Shown here one piece after another: positions 37,736-46,952 of a DNA stretch of 64,000 nucleotides. Under the pieces are notes generated by a model. That model was not told where the DNA came from. It saw nothing but the letters and a program-made list of their open reading frames with translations, and made no database searches. The stretch lies in the NCBI RefSeq assembly GCF_902833905.1, contig NZ_CADFGP010000031.1, positions 1 through 64,000 on the forward strand, in the 5' to 3' direction. The position numbers and the translations under genes are program-made. Position 1 is the first letter of the stretch. Every line of letters starts with the position of its first letter. This DNA is from Paraburkholderia tuberum STM678. GTDB lineage: Bacteria; Pseudomonadota; Gammaproteobacteria; Burkholderiales; Burkholderiaceae.

Positions 37736-37771
37736 AAAGGCCTGTCGCGATCGGCGTCGCGACAGGCCTTT
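37736..37771 (+). terminator. Terminator after mscL
   Basis: A perfect 15-bp stem (37736-37750 with 37757-37771) with a 6-base loop and A/T flanks. It may also act on the convergent kinase transcript. Confidence 0.87.
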
Positions 37772-37813
37772 GTGTTTTCACGCTGCCTTCAGCGCGCTGC
37801 GCTTTATCGAGCC

Positions 37814-39787
37814 TTACCCTTCCTTTTGCGCCTTCAATTGCGCCGCACTTTCGATCATCGCTTCGAGCTGGCCGAAATTGACAGGCTTCGTCAGATGCGA
37901 TGTAAAGCCCGCGCTCAAACAGCGGCGCACGTCCTCGTCGGTGCCGAAGCCGGTCAGCGCGACGGCTGGCACGTCGGAATGTTCGCGAAACGCCTTGACG
38001 AAATCAAGACCGGTGCCATCGGGCAATCCGACATCGCTGACAACCAGATCGAACCCGTGCAACTGCGTCGCGGCAAGCGCATCGTCGACCCGCCCGACCA
38101 CCGTCACCTGATGACCCAAGCCGCGCATCAATTGGGCCATCACGTCGGCGGTGTCGGCATGGTCCTCGATCAGCAGCACGGACAGCGAACTCGCCGGCTG
38201 CAGGTTGCTCGGCACGATGACCGGCGGCGCGGTGGCCCGCGCGGCGGCGGTCGGCAGCGTGATCGTGAAGGTCGCGCCGCAATGCGGACCGGGACTCCGC
38301 GCGGTCACAGTGCCGCCGTGCACGTCCGTCAAAGCCTTCGTGATCGCGAGACCGAGACCCAGGCCGCCGAACTGCCGCGTCATGCTTTGGTCGCCCTGCT
38401 CGAACGCATTGAACAGCTTGCCGATCTGCTCCGGCTCGATGCCGATGCCGGTGTCTTCGACCGAGATCTGCACCTGCATGCGTTCGTCGCGTGTGCGCAC
38501 ATAGATATGGCCGCCGTCCGGCGTGAACTTTGCGGCATTGCGAATCAGGTTCCACAGCATCTGTTGCAGCCGCGCGCGATCGGCGAGCACGTAGTGATGC
38601 GTCGCGTGCTTCTCGACATGCACGTCCTGCTGCTTGACCTGGATTTCGCTGCGAAAGAGTTCGAGCACGCTGTCGATCACCTCGTGTACGTCGACGGTCT
38701 CCAGCGACAGCCGCAGCTTGCCGTTCGCGACGCGCGTCAGATCGAGCAGATCGTCGATCAGCCGCGCCTCCAGTTCGACGTTGCGGCGGATCATGCGCAC
38801 GCTCGCACGCGCCTGCTCCGGCAGTTCCGGGATCATCTCGAGTACGCTCGCGCCCGCGAGCACCGGCGTGAGCGGTGTGCGCAATTCGTGCGACAGCATC
38901 GCGAGAAAACGGTCCTTCGCGCGATTCGCTTCTTCGGCGGCCTGGCGCGCGGCCTGCTCGGACTCGAGCAGTCGCTCGCGCTCCTCGATCGCCTCGCGCT
39001 GCGAGTGGATGTCGGTGCAGCTACCGAACCATTTGCTGACGTTGCCATCGGCATCGCGCATCGCGACCACGCGCACGTCGAACCAGCGGTACTCGCCGTC
39101 GTGGCGGCGAATCCGCATCTCGTGCCGATAGTCGCCGCTGCGGCTCGCGACGGCCTTCAGCCAGCTTTGCCGGATCTGCTCGCAATCGTCGCGATGCACG
39201 GCCTCTAGCCACGCGAGACCATGCGAGCCATGTTCGGGCAAGCCGGTGTAGTCGTACCATTGCTTCGACAGGAAGTCGCAATCGCCGGCCGCGTCGCAGG
39301 TCAGCACGAGATGCGGCAACGTCTCCGACAGCGTGCGGTAATGCAGCTCGCGATCGCGCAGCAGCAGCGCTTCGTCGGACGCGCGTTGCAGCCGCACCTG
39401 CGACAACACGCGCTCCACGGCCTCTGGCAGATAGTCGAGATAGTCGCCGGACTTCGGCACCACGTCGGACACGCCCGCGCGCAGCGCTTCGATCACGCGC
39501 GACTCGTCGGTGAAGCCGGTCACGAGGATCGCCGGAATGCGCACGCCCTCCGCGCGCAGACGCCGGAAGAAATCGAGCCCGGTCTCCGGTCCGCTCAGCT
39601 GATAATCGAGCACGAGCAGATCGGGGGCGCGGCTCGCGAGCCGCTCGCGGGCCGCCTCGACGCCGGCGCAGATCGTCACCCGGCAGCCGGCGCGTTCGAG
39701 CGACTTGCGCGCGAGCCGCAAGATGCCCTCGTCGTCATCGACGACGAGCACATAGGCGGCGTGCGGCGTGGACACTTCTTCGATCAT
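37814..39787 (-). CDS. Hybrid sensor histidine kinase with N- and C-terminal receiver domains
   Basis: A 657-residue soluble hybrid kinase. An N-terminal receiver domain (Asp61 in LLVLDYQLSG, Lys in VPKSG) is followed by a PAS_3-type sensor (about 150-265), a dimerisation helix with His300 (LSHELRTPL), a HATPase domain (NLIRNAAKF, DTGIGIEP, GGLGLGLAI), and a C-terminal receiver (Asp585 in VSDVGLPDG, Lys in LTKPV). No transmembrane segment is present, so it senses internal signals or receives phosphate from another kinase. It follows a broken response-regulator gene and a phytochrome-type kinase gene in the same orientation. The three probably formed one phosphorelay operon. Confidence 0.93.
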   Translation of the reverse strand: MIEEVSTPHAAYVLVVDDDEGILRLARKSLERAGCRVTICAGVEAARERLASRAPDLLVLDYQLSGPETGLDFFRRLRAEGVRIPAILVTGFTDESRVIEALRAGVSDVVPKSGDYLDYLPEAVERVLSQVRLQRASDEALLLRDRELHYRTLSETLPHLVLTCDAAGDCDFLSKQWYDYTGLPEHGSHGLAWLEAVHRDDCEQIRQSWLKAVASRSGDYRHEMRIRRHDGEYRWFDVRVVAMRDADGNVSKWFGSCTDIHSQREAIEERERLLESEQAARQAAEEANRAKDRFLAMLSHELRTPLTPVLAGASVLEMIPELPEQARASVRMIRRNVELEARLIDDLLDLTRVANGKLRLSLETVDVHEVIDSVLELFRSEIQVKQQDVHVEKHATHHYVLADRARLQQMLWNLIRNAAKFTPDGGHIYVRTRDERMQVQISVEDTGIGIEPEQIGKLFNAFEQGDQSMTRQFGGLGLGLAITKALTDVHGGTVTARSPGPHCGATFTITLPTAAARATAPPVIVPSNLQPASSLSVLLIEDHADTADVMAQLMRGLGHQVTVVGRVDDALAATQLHGFDLVVSDVGLPDGTGLDFVKAFREHSDVPAVALTGFGTDEDVRRCLSAGFTSHLTKPVNFGQLEAMIESAAQLKAQKEG

Positions 39788-39815
39788 GCAGGTGCTCTCC
39801 GGCTCGGTACGGTGC

Positions 39816-39968
39816 TCATCTTGTCATGAACGGCTTTCGGACAGCTTCAAGGCGGCGCGAGCCGCTGCCCCGGCGGCAGTTTGACCACTTGCAGGAAAAA
39901 GCCGAGAGCGTCGCGTGGCCGTCGTCGTCTTCGATCACAACGATGCTGACCGCTTGCGCGTGATTCAT
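39816..39968 (-). pseudogene. Gutted Rcp1-like response regulator gene
   Basis: A good start (GGAGAG ribosome-binding site, ATG at 39968) opens into a receiver N-terminus (SIVVIEDDDGHATL). About 20 codons later the sequence jumps to LGFFLQVVKLPP in another frame, which is how Rcp1-type receivers end. The phospho-acceptor Asp, the Thr/Ser and the Lys regions are all missing. The frame left by the jump reads on to a stop at 39816, giving a 50-residue ORF. I infer an internal deletion of about 300-350 bp that is not a multiple of three. It lies between a phytochrome-type kinase gene and a hybrid kinase gene, the usual place for such a regulator. Confidence 0.8.
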
Positions 39969-40048
39969 AGGCTCTCCGTGCCAACGATTCGTCATCCATG
40001 CCGCCGGGAGAAGGGCAGCGACGGTGCCCGCGCCGGCGTGCGCCGCGC

Positions 40049-41659
40049 TCAGAGGCGCGCCGGCTGCTCGGGCAGCACCACGAAAAAGGTCGATCCGGCG
40101 CCTTCGGCCGATTCGACCCAGACGCGCCCGCCGTGCCGCTCGACCGCGCGCCGGACCACCGCGAGGCCGATCCCCTCGCCGCTTGCGACGTCCCCGTGCA
40201 GACGCTGGAACGCGCGAAACACCTTCGACAGATACACGGCCGGAATGCCGAGCCCATTATCGCGGACGTAATAGATGCGCATACGGACCGCGCGCGGCTC
40301 GCTTTCGTCGACGGGTTCGGGCGCGAGCGCGCCGACCTCGATGCGCCCGCGGCGCGCCGGATCGAGGAAAGTCAGCGCATTGCCGATCAGATTGCCGAAG
40401 ATCTGCTCGACCGCCGCCGGATCGCCCCATGCGGGCGGCAGCTCGCGCACCGTGACGCTCGCGGCGCGGTGGTCGATCGTGCCTTGCAGCCCATCGACGA
40501 CTCGCGCCACCGCGCGCTCGACGCTGACCCGCTGCCACTGATATTCGAGCCGTCCCGCGCGCGAGATGCGCAACAGCGCGTCGATGATCGCCGCCGCGCG
40601 CGCGACCGCGGTGCGCAAATAGTGCAACGACTCGCGCACCTCGCCATCGAGGATCTGCGTCATGCGCCGTGCTTCGTTCTCCGGCAGACGAGCCTGTCCG
40701 ACGAGCACGTCGAGTTCGTCGCACGACACGTGCAGCTCTTTCGAAAACCCCTGCAGATTGACGAGCGGCGAGCGCAGATCGTGCGACACGCTGTAGATGA
40801 ACATCTCGTTGTCCTGCGTTTCCTGGCGCAATTCCTCATTGACGGCCGCCAGTTCGCGCGCGCGTGCTTCGAGCTCCATCTTCAGCGCCTCCTGCCCGGC
40901 TTCCGCCTCGCGCAGACGCGCATCGGTCTGATGTAGCACCGTGTCAAGCGCGGCGATTTCGTCGCTGCCCGACAACGGCGCCGCGAGCGTCCGGCCGCTG
41001 CCGAGCCGCTCGGCGTTATCGGTCAGCACTTCGAGGCGTTGGCCGATGCCGCGCGCGAACCCGAAGGCGGTGACCGCCCAGATCAACATCGAGCCGAACA
41101 CCGCGGCGATCAGCGCGCGCTGCTGAAGCTCGCGCCGCTCGCCGAGCGCGCTCGAGCGCTCGACGTCGAGCTCCGACGCCGCCGCGCCGAACTGGGCCAA
41201 CTCGTCGCGGAACACGGCGATCTGCTCCGGCAACTCGCCGGTTTCGAGCGCGATATAGGGGCGTAGACTGCGCCCCTCGTGCAACGCCTGCGAGATCGCG
41301 ACACTCTGTTCGCGATACGCGTCGATCGCGTGCCGCATGCTGCGCACGCGCTCGGCCTGGGCCGGCGTTTCGGCGACGAGCGCATCGAGCTTCGCGAGCC
41401 GGTCATTCAGGTCGACCCACACCGCATGGCGGTCGATCAGCGAGGCACTGCCCGTCACCATCGCCGTGCGCACGCGCGCGGCCTGACGCAGCAGCGGATC
41501 GACGATGGCCGACGACTCGTAGAGGATCTGCTTGCTGTTGTCGACCCATCGCGCGGCCTGCGCGGTCCGCTCCTGGGTATCGAAGACGACCCCGAGCAGC
41601 GCGAGTTCGACCACGCTCGGTATCGCGATCAGCAGCAGACCTTTGGTGAATAGTTTCAT
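40049..41659 (-). CDS. CHASE3/HAMP sensor histidine kinase, phytochrome-kinase type
   Basis: A 536-residue inner-membrane kinase. An N-terminal transmembrane helix (about 5-27), a periplasmic four-helix CHASE3-like domain, a second transmembrane helix (about 183-203), HAMP (about 204-255), a coiled-coil, His293 in YSVSHDLRSPLVNLQGF, N-box NLIGNALTF and G-boxes DNGLGIP and GEGIGLAVV are visible. The dimerisation motif is of the phytochrome type, whose usual partner is an Rcp1-like single-domain regulator; here that partner gene (39968) is broken. It may now signal only through the downstream hybrid kinase. Confidence 0.9.
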   Translation of the reverse strand: MKLFTKGLLLIAIPSVVELALLGVVFDTQERTAQAARWVDNSKQILYESSAIVDPLLRQAARVRTAMVTGSASLIDRHAVWVDLNDRLAKLDALVAETPAQAERVRSMRHAIDAYREQSVAISQALHEGRSLRPYIALETGELPEQIAVFRDELAQFGAAASELDVERSSALGERRELQQRALIAAVFGSMLIWAVTAFGFARGIGQRLEVLTDNAERLGSGRTLAAPLSGSDEIAALDTVLHQTDARLREAEAGQEALKMELEARARELAAVNEELRQETQDNEMFIYSVSHDLRSPLVNLQGFSKELHVSCDELDVLVGQARLPENEARRMTQILDGEVRESLHYLRTAVARAAAIIDALLRISRAGRLEYQWQRVSVERAVARVVDGLQGTIDHRAASVTVRELPPAWGDPAAVEQIFGNLIGNALTFLDPARRGRIEVGALAPEPVDESEPRAVRMRIYYVRDNGLGIPAVYLSKVFRAFQRLHGDVASGEGIGLAVVRRAVERHGGRVWVESAEGAGSTFFVVLPEQPARL

Positions 41660-42044
41660 GGTTCCGTCAGGGCGTTCAGGCTGTGGTTCAGGCTGTCACT
41701 CGAACGGCGGGGCTCGCGCGCACCCGTCGCGCCCTGCAAGGCGGGCGCCGCGCGGCTGGACGGGCCATTATCGACGTGAATCAGAGATATTTCAACGACG
41801 CGTCAGCAGGCGCTCGACCACACAAAAATGACTTTTTTATTGGGATGGGATGTTTTTTCCGCGCCGCCTGCGTCTATGATGGAGACAAGGTGTGCTGGGA
41901 TGCGAATGCGCGCGGCGAGGCGGTTCGGCATGATTCGTGCGGGAGGCGGTGGGGCGATGCGGTAGCGTCGAATCATCGTGAATCCGGCCTTGTCGTATGC
42001 TATAAAACATCGACGTGCGGCGCGCGAAAGCCGGGAGTGGTCGC
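41660..42044. other. Intergenic region, no gene recognised
   Basis: A 385-bp stretch between divergent genes. An open frame crosses it on the plus strand (41683-42048) but looks unlike a protein and has no ribosome-binding site. A local AT-rich patch (41825-41860) and a TATAAA (42001-42006) could be promoter elements for the gene at 42045. Confidence 0.4.
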
Positions 42045-42536
42045 ATGAAGACGCAGCGATTCTTGCAATTCTTTTTCAGGCGAATTTTTATGTCCTTCCC
42101 GAAAAAGCGTAGGCGCGCGAAGGTGGACGGCGACGAGTCGTTCCTCGCGGTTCTGCGGCATTTCAAGCCGTTCGGTCAACTCGACACCAAGATTGCGCGG
42201 GCTCGCGCACAGGACGAACCGGTGCTCTATGCACACGTGCTGCCCGGACTCGACGTGCTTCTATGCAGTGTGCGCGGCGCACAGCCGCCCTACCCCGCAC
42301 CAGCCGAATTGCGGCGGCGCTGCCTCGAATCCATTACCAACGCGCTGGAGCAGCCGCTCGATGGTCTCGAGAACGGCGGCTACTGGTACGAGGCCGACGG
42401 CTTCGGCTTCCTCGTGTTCGCGAGCCGTGCGCGCGGCAAGATTCTGACGGAGTTCGGCGCGACACGAATCGGTACCCGGCGCGGCGTGCGTCGCCAGGAT
42501 GCGTCGGGCGATGCAACCCCACGTTCGCTCAGATAG
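42045..42536 (+). CDS. Hypothetical protein, basic N-terminus
   Basis: A 163-residue protein of unknown function. It opens with a basic, aromatic stretch (MKTQRFLQFFFRRIF) followed by KKRRRAK, then a compact domain with many conserved-looking aromatic residues (GGYWYEADGFGFLVF) and a basic tail. An internal ATG at 42090 is the alternative start and would drop the aromatic segment. A GGGAGTGG ribosome-binding site precedes 42045. Neither a signal peptide nor a known motif is certain. It is convergent with the AsmA-like gene. The AT-rich upstream patch hints at possible foreign origin, but this is weak. Confidence 0.6.
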   Translation: MKTQRFLQFFFRRIFMSFPKKRRRAKVDGDESFLAVLRHFKPFGQLDTKIARARAQDEPVLYAHVLPGLDVLLCSVRGAQPPYPAPAELRRRCLESITNALEQPLDGLENGGYWYEADGFGFLVFASRARGKILTEFGATRIGTRRGVRRQDASGDATPRSLR

Positions 42537-42685
42537 GCCAATCGGGCACCCTGAAGTTCAGGGCTGCTGACAGGTCGTTCTCTTCGCTTCATCGAAACCC
42601 TGGCTCGACGGCAACCGCGCGCAGTTTCTCACGCGGCATCATGCCGTTGATTCGGCGATCGCATCATCGACGCGCTCGCCGCGCT

Positions 42686-45169
42686 TCAGCTGCCCTTGTA
42701 TTCGGCCGCGCTCGCCGGCGACTGCGTCGCTGGCTTACGATCCACCGCGGCTGGCGACGACGCGCCGCCCGGAGACTTGTTGACCGGCGCGCCCTCGAGC
42801 GATATCGGCGCCTTCGGCTGTTGCTTGACGCCCGGCGGCGGCGCCTTCGGCATCTGCCGCGCTTGCGCGAGCAATCGCGCGCACGGCAGCGGCTTGTTGT
42901 TGCTGGGCGCAAGCAGCGGGATCAGCGCCGCGAACGGATTGATCAGCCCGAGCCCGACCGCCGCGCCGCCGCGCAACGCGAGCGCGGCCGCATTGACGCC
43001 GACGTGCGGATCCTTGAAGGTGCCCTTCACGTACAGCGGCGAGCGCAGCGAAAAGACCCGGAAGCCCTTCGTATGCGGATGCACGCCCAGGTCCATCGTC
43101 TCGTCGCGCAGATTCACCTGACCGTCGATATTGATCACCGCGTCGCCGGTGTCGAGCGCGAACACGCGCGCTTCGAGCACGCCGTCGGTCGCGACGAAAT
43201 CGGCGGCCGCGCAGTTGATCTTCACGTTGCTAGTGCCGAACAGCTTTTCATAGACGACGTTCGCGACGTTGAGCCCGGCCGCCTCCATCAGCAGACGGCT
43301 CACGGTGCCTTCGGTCACGAGCGCCTTCAACTCACCGTTCGAAGTCGCCGCGAGCGCCGCCGGCGAATTACCGGTCGCGGACAGCGACGCATCGCCGTTG
43401 ATCTCGCCGAGCGCGTTCTGCATCGTCTTGAAGGTCGGGAACAATTGCTTCAGCTTGACGTGCCGCGCCGACATCGCGAAGCGCCCCTTCAGCGGCGCCG
43501 CGCTGCCATCGAGATGAATGTCCGACACGAGCGAGCCGCCCGCGACGCCGAACTTCAGCGGCACGAGCGACAGCACGCCGTCGGTCATCACGACGTGCGT
43601 GTACAGATCCGTGATCGGCAGGTTCGCGTTTTTGATGATGCGCCGGCCGGTGAACTTGACGTCGGCGTCGATCGCCTTCCAGCGGTCGGTGCGGAACTCC
43701 TCGACCGGCAGCACGCGGTTGCTCGGCTGCGCGGCCGCGTCGCCGCGCCTCGCCTTGCTCGCGTTCGAATCGGCGCCGATCACCGGCGCGAGATCCGAGA
43801 ACTGCAACAGATGCGACTCGAGTTCGCCCTGCAGCAGCGGACGTGGCTCGCGCCCGGTATAGGTCAACGAACCGTTCAGATCGCTGCCGCCGACCCGGCC
43901 TGTAAAGTTTTCATACGTGAACACGTTGCCGCTCGATTTGAACTGACCGATCAGACGACCCTCGGTCGCGTACGGCGGGGTCTCGGGCAAGGTCACGCCG
44001 GTCAGCGAATACAGGCGCGCCATGCTGTTGCCCTGCAGCCAGAGGCGCAGATCGAGCGCCCCGAGATGCGCCGGATCGGTGAGCGTGCCGACGAAGGCGA
44101 TATGCAGATCGCCGGCTTTGACATCGGCCTGCACCGGGAACGGCCGGTTCGCGTCCTGCAGCGCGAGCACGCCGCCGAGCTTGCCGCTGCCCGACACCGG
44201 CGTGCGGTTGTAGGTGCCCTTGACGGTCCAGCCGATCGCATAAAGCGGCGTCGCGCGCCTGGCGCCAGGTGCGGTGCCGCTCGCCCCCGAGACAGCCGCG
44301 GCCGGGCTGGCGCTCCCGCTGGTGGTTTCGGCCGGTGCGGCGGCGCCGCTCGTCGCGAGCGCGCCGGAACTCGCGGCCACGCCCGACGTTGCGGATGCGC
44401 CCGATGCGCCCGACGCCTGCGCCGCCGCTTCATAAGCCGCCGCTGCGGAAGCCGCCTTCGCCTCCGAGGCCGCCTCTGCCTCGGCCTGCGCGGCGAGTTG
44501 GCGCGCGCCCGCCCGGCCGACGGCCTGAGCCGACGCGCTGCGCGAGGCCGCTTCCTGCTGCTTCAGCGCGTCGCCGATCGGGATCGGCTGCCCGAGCGTA
44601 TCGACGACCATCTGCACCTCGACCTTCTTCTGCTGATCCGACAGCGCGATGTTGCCCTTCGCGAACGCGATATCGTGCAGATCGAGCTTCCACTCGGTGG
44701 GTCTGCTCGACGACGGCAGCTTGAAGGTCCAGTTATTGCGCCCGTCGACAAGACGTTCCAGATCGACCGACGGATTCACGAGGTTGATCGCCGGAATCTC
44801 GATGTCGTGCGCGAGCAGCGGCAGCACCTCGACCTCGAAGTCGATTTCGTCGAGCGTCGCGAACTGCGGCTGTTTGGTCCAGTCGGGATTGCCGATCGCG
44901 ATGTTGGCCGCCGAAAAGCGCGGCCAAGGCACCCAGCCGCGCCAGCCGGTCTCGCCGACCGCATGACGCCAGCCCACCTTCAGGTCGCCGTTGATCGCAA
45001 ACGGCCGGCCGATCGCCTGGCTGACCTTGTCGTCGATGTAAGGCCGCGCGCGGTTCCAGTCGAAGCTCAGGATGAAGATGACGAGCGCGACGATCAGGAT
45101 CACGAGCGCCGCCAGCAGCCATGCAAAGATTTTTCCGACCCGTCGTCCGGTGCCGCTCGACACTGCCAT
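42686..45169 (-). CDS. AsmA-family envelope protein
   Basis: An 827-residue protein with one N-terminal transmembrane helix (about 14-36) and a long periplasmic AsmA/TamB-like beta-rich region. AsmA-family proteins act in outer-membrane lipid and protein homeostasis, and newer work treats them as lipid-transfer bridges. The N-terminal AsmA pattern (GRPFAINGDLKVGW) and the AsmA_2 C-terminal part (NVANVVYEKLFG, DTGDAVINIDGQVNL) are clear. An Ala/Ser/Gly-rich low-complexity insert of about 100 residues (204-305) splits the N-terminal domain and may be a flexible linker. The exact substrate is unknown. Confidence 0.85.
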   Translation of the reverse strand: MAVSSGTGRRVGKIFAWLLAALVILIVALVIFILSFDWNRARPYIDDKVSQAIGRPFAINGDLKVGWRHAVGETGWRGWVPWPRFSAANIAIGNPDWTKQPQFATLDEIDFEVEVLPLLAHDIEIPAINLVNPSVDLERLVDGRNNWTFKLPSSSRPTEWKLDLHDIAFAKGNIALSDQQKKVEVQMVVDTLGQPIPIGDALKQQEAASRSASAQAVGRAGARQLAAQAEAEAASEAKAASAAAAYEAAAQASGASGASATSGVAASSGALATSGAAAPAETTSGSASPAAAVSGASGTAPGARRATPLYAIGWTVKGTYNRTPVSGSGKLGGVLALQDANRPFPVQADVKAGDLHIAFVGTLTDPAHLGALDLRLWLQGNSMARLYSLTGVTLPETPPYATEGRLIGQFKSSGNVFTYENFTGRVGGSDLNGSLTYTGREPRPLLQGELESHLLQFSDLAPVIGADSNASKARRGDAAAQPSNRVLPVEEFRTDRWKAIDADVKFTGRRIIKNANLPITDLYTHVVMTDGVLSLVPLKFGVAGGSLVSDIHLDGSAAPLKGRFAMSARHVKLKQLFPTFKTMQNALGEINGDASLSATGNSPAALAATSNGELKALVTEGTVSRLLMEAAGLNVANVVYEKLFGTSNVKINCAAADFVATDGVLEARVFALDTGDAVINIDGQVNLRDETMDLGVHPHTKGFRVFSLRSPLYVKGTFKDPHVGVNAAALALRGGAAVGLGLINPFAALIPLLAPSNNKPLPCARLLAQARQMPKAPPPGVKQQPKAPISLEGAPVNKSPGGASSPAAVDRKPATQSPASAAEYKGS

Positions 45170-45339
45170 TGAAAAGCTCCGCGTGTTGTTCCACGTTGTG
45201 CACCGTGCAGCAGTTATCGTACCTGGCGCGCGAGCATGAATCGCCGCGTCGGTCGTGCGCCGTTGCGCCTCGTCGCTTTATCATGGCGCACGCTTTACCG
45301 ACAGCCCCACCGGCACACCCTCCCCACGGCGTTCCAACC

Positions 45340-46080
45340 ATGACCGATGTTCCCTTCGTCCTCGCCGACGGCATCGTACGGCGCGATGCGCAGCGCGGCC
45401 AGACGCTGTTGCAGCCGACCACCTTCGCCCTGCGCGCCGGCGAGCGCGTCGCGATTACCGGACCGTCCGGCTCCGGCAAGAGCGTGTTTCTGCGCGCGCT
45501 CGCACTGCTCGATCCGGTCGATGCGGGGCGCATCCTGTGGCATGGCGCGCCGCTCGAGAGTGCGCGGATTCCGCGCTACCGGCGCGCAATCGCGTATATC
45601 CGGCAGCGGCCCGCGCTGATCGACGGCAGCGTCGAAGACAATCTGCGCTATCCGTTTGAGCTGCGGGCATATCGCGACGCGCGCTTCGATCGCGCGTGCG
45701 CGGCCAGGCTCGCGATGCAGGCCGGCCGCGGCGAGGACTTTCTCGGCAAGCGCGCAAGCGAATTATCGGGTGGCGAAGCGCAGATCGCCGCGCTGATCCG
45801 CGTGCTGCAACTCGCGCCCGAAGTGCTGTTGCTCGACGAGCCGACCGCCTCGCTCGATCCGGCGTCGTCGCGCGCGATCGAAGCGCTCGTGCAGGCGTGG
45901 TTCGATGCCGCGCCGGGCGCTCACGCATCGATGTGGGTGTCGCACGATGTCGAGCAGGCGGCACGCATGAGCGAACGGCATCTGACGATGCGCGCCGGCG
46001 TACTGGCCGAACACACTTGCGTGCGGCGCGATGCGGACCAACGCGCTCCCGCCGACCAGCGTCGGGAGCCCCGCCAATGA
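45340..46080 (+). CDS. fetA: ABC exporter ATP-binding subunit, FetA/YbbL type
   Basis: A 246-residue ATPase with Walker A GPSGSGKS (41-48), signature LSGGEAQ and Walker B VLLLDEPTASLD. Its stop overlaps the start of the permease gene (ATGA), so the two are translationally coupled. In E. coli FetAB is an iron exporter that eases peroxide stress; that role is inferred here. An earlier in-frame ATG at 45283 is a less likely start. Confidence 0.88.
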   Translation: MTDVPFVLADGIVRRDAQRGQTLLQPTTFALRAGERVAITGPSGSGKSVFLRALALLDPVDAGRILWHGAPLESARIPRYRRAIAYIRQRPALIDGSVEDNLRYPFELRAYRDARFDRACAARLAMQAGRGEDFLGKRASELSGGEAQIAALIRVLQLAPEVLLLDEPTASLDPASSRAIEALVQAWFDAAPGAHASMWVSHDVEQAARMSERHLTMRAGVLAEHTCVRRDADQRAPADQRREPRQ

Positions 46081-46883
46081 GCCTGCAGAATCTGAGCTTG
46101 TGGGACGTCGCGATCGCGACGCTGCTGATCGTCGTGAATGGCGCGGTGTCGGTCGCGCTGAAGCTCGATCTCGAGCGCAAGCTCGCATGGGCGGCGGTGC
46201 GCACCGTGGTCCAGTTGCTCGCGATCGGCTATGTGCTCGGCTGGGTGTTCAGTTTCGCTCGCTGGTACGTGGTGCTGCCGCTGATGATCGTGATGACGCT
46301 GATCGCCGGTTTCGCCGGCGCGCAGCGCGGCAGCCACACCTATGCCGGACAACGCGCCGACAGCGTGCTGTCGATCTGGGTCAGCTCGTGGCTCGTGGCC
46401 GCGGTGGGACTGTTCGTCGTGATCCGCATCCATCCGTGGTACGCGCCGCAATATGCGATTCCGATTCTCGGCATGATCCTCGGCAACACGCTGACCGGTG
46501 TATCGCTCGGCATCGAGCGGATGACCGAGGAGCTGACCGCGCGGCGCGACCGCGTCGACATGGCGCTCGCGCTCGGCGCGACACGCTGGGAGGCCGCGCA
46601 GGCGCCGGCGCGCCAGGCGGTGCGCGCCGGCATGATGCCGACGTTGAACCAGATGGCGGTGGTCGGCGTTGTCAGTTTGCCGGGCATGATGACCGGTCAG
46701 GTGCTGGCCGGGCAGTCGCCATTGCAGGCGGTGCGCTATCAGATCGTCATCATGTTTCTGATCGCGGCGGCGTCGGCGCTGGGGACCGTGGGCGCGGTGC
46801 TGCTCACGTACCGGCGGCTCTTTTCGGCCGAGCATCAGTTCTTGCCGGCGCGGCTCGTCGAGCGTGAGGCACGCAAAGAATGA
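46077..46883 (+). CDS. fetB: ABC exporter permease, FetB/YbbM (UPF0014) type
   Basis: A 268-residue inner-membrane protein with about seven transmembrane segments. It has the UPF0014 pattern: NGAVSVALKLDLERK near the N-terminus and the central LGMILGNTLTGVSLGIERM followed by LALGATRWEAA and GMMTGQVLAGQSP. It forms the membrane half of the exporter with the preceding gene (4-bp overlap). Iron is the substrate of the E. coli homologue. Confidence 0.9.
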   Translation: MSLQNLSLWDVAIATLLIVVNGAVSVALKLDLERKLAWAAVRTVVQLLAIGYVLGWVFSFARWYVVLPLMIVMTLIAGFAGAQRGSHTYAGQRADSVLSIWVSSWLVAAVGLFVVIRIHPWYAPQYAIPILGMILGNTLTGVSLGIERMTEELTARRDRVDMALALGATRWEAAQAPARQAVRAGMMPTLNQMAVVGVVSLPGMMTGQVLAGQSPLQAVRYQIVIMFLIAAASALGTVGAVLLTYRRLFSAEHQFLPARLVEREARKE

Positions 46884-46952
46884 CGCACAAGGATGACGCG
46901 CTAGCGCGTGCTACGCTCGCGCACGCGGCCATCACGCCGCACGCTCGAACCT

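Noticed and set aside
39816..39968. Reading the 50-codon ORF as a deliberate small regulator
   Set aside because: It combines a receiver N-terminus with out-of-frame DNA from a receiver C-terminus; decay is the simpler explanation.
41683..42048. Short plus-strand ORF before the hypothetical gene at 42045
   Set aside because: No ribosome-binding site and no protein-like pattern; it covers the AT-rich intergenic patch and overlaps the next gene's start.
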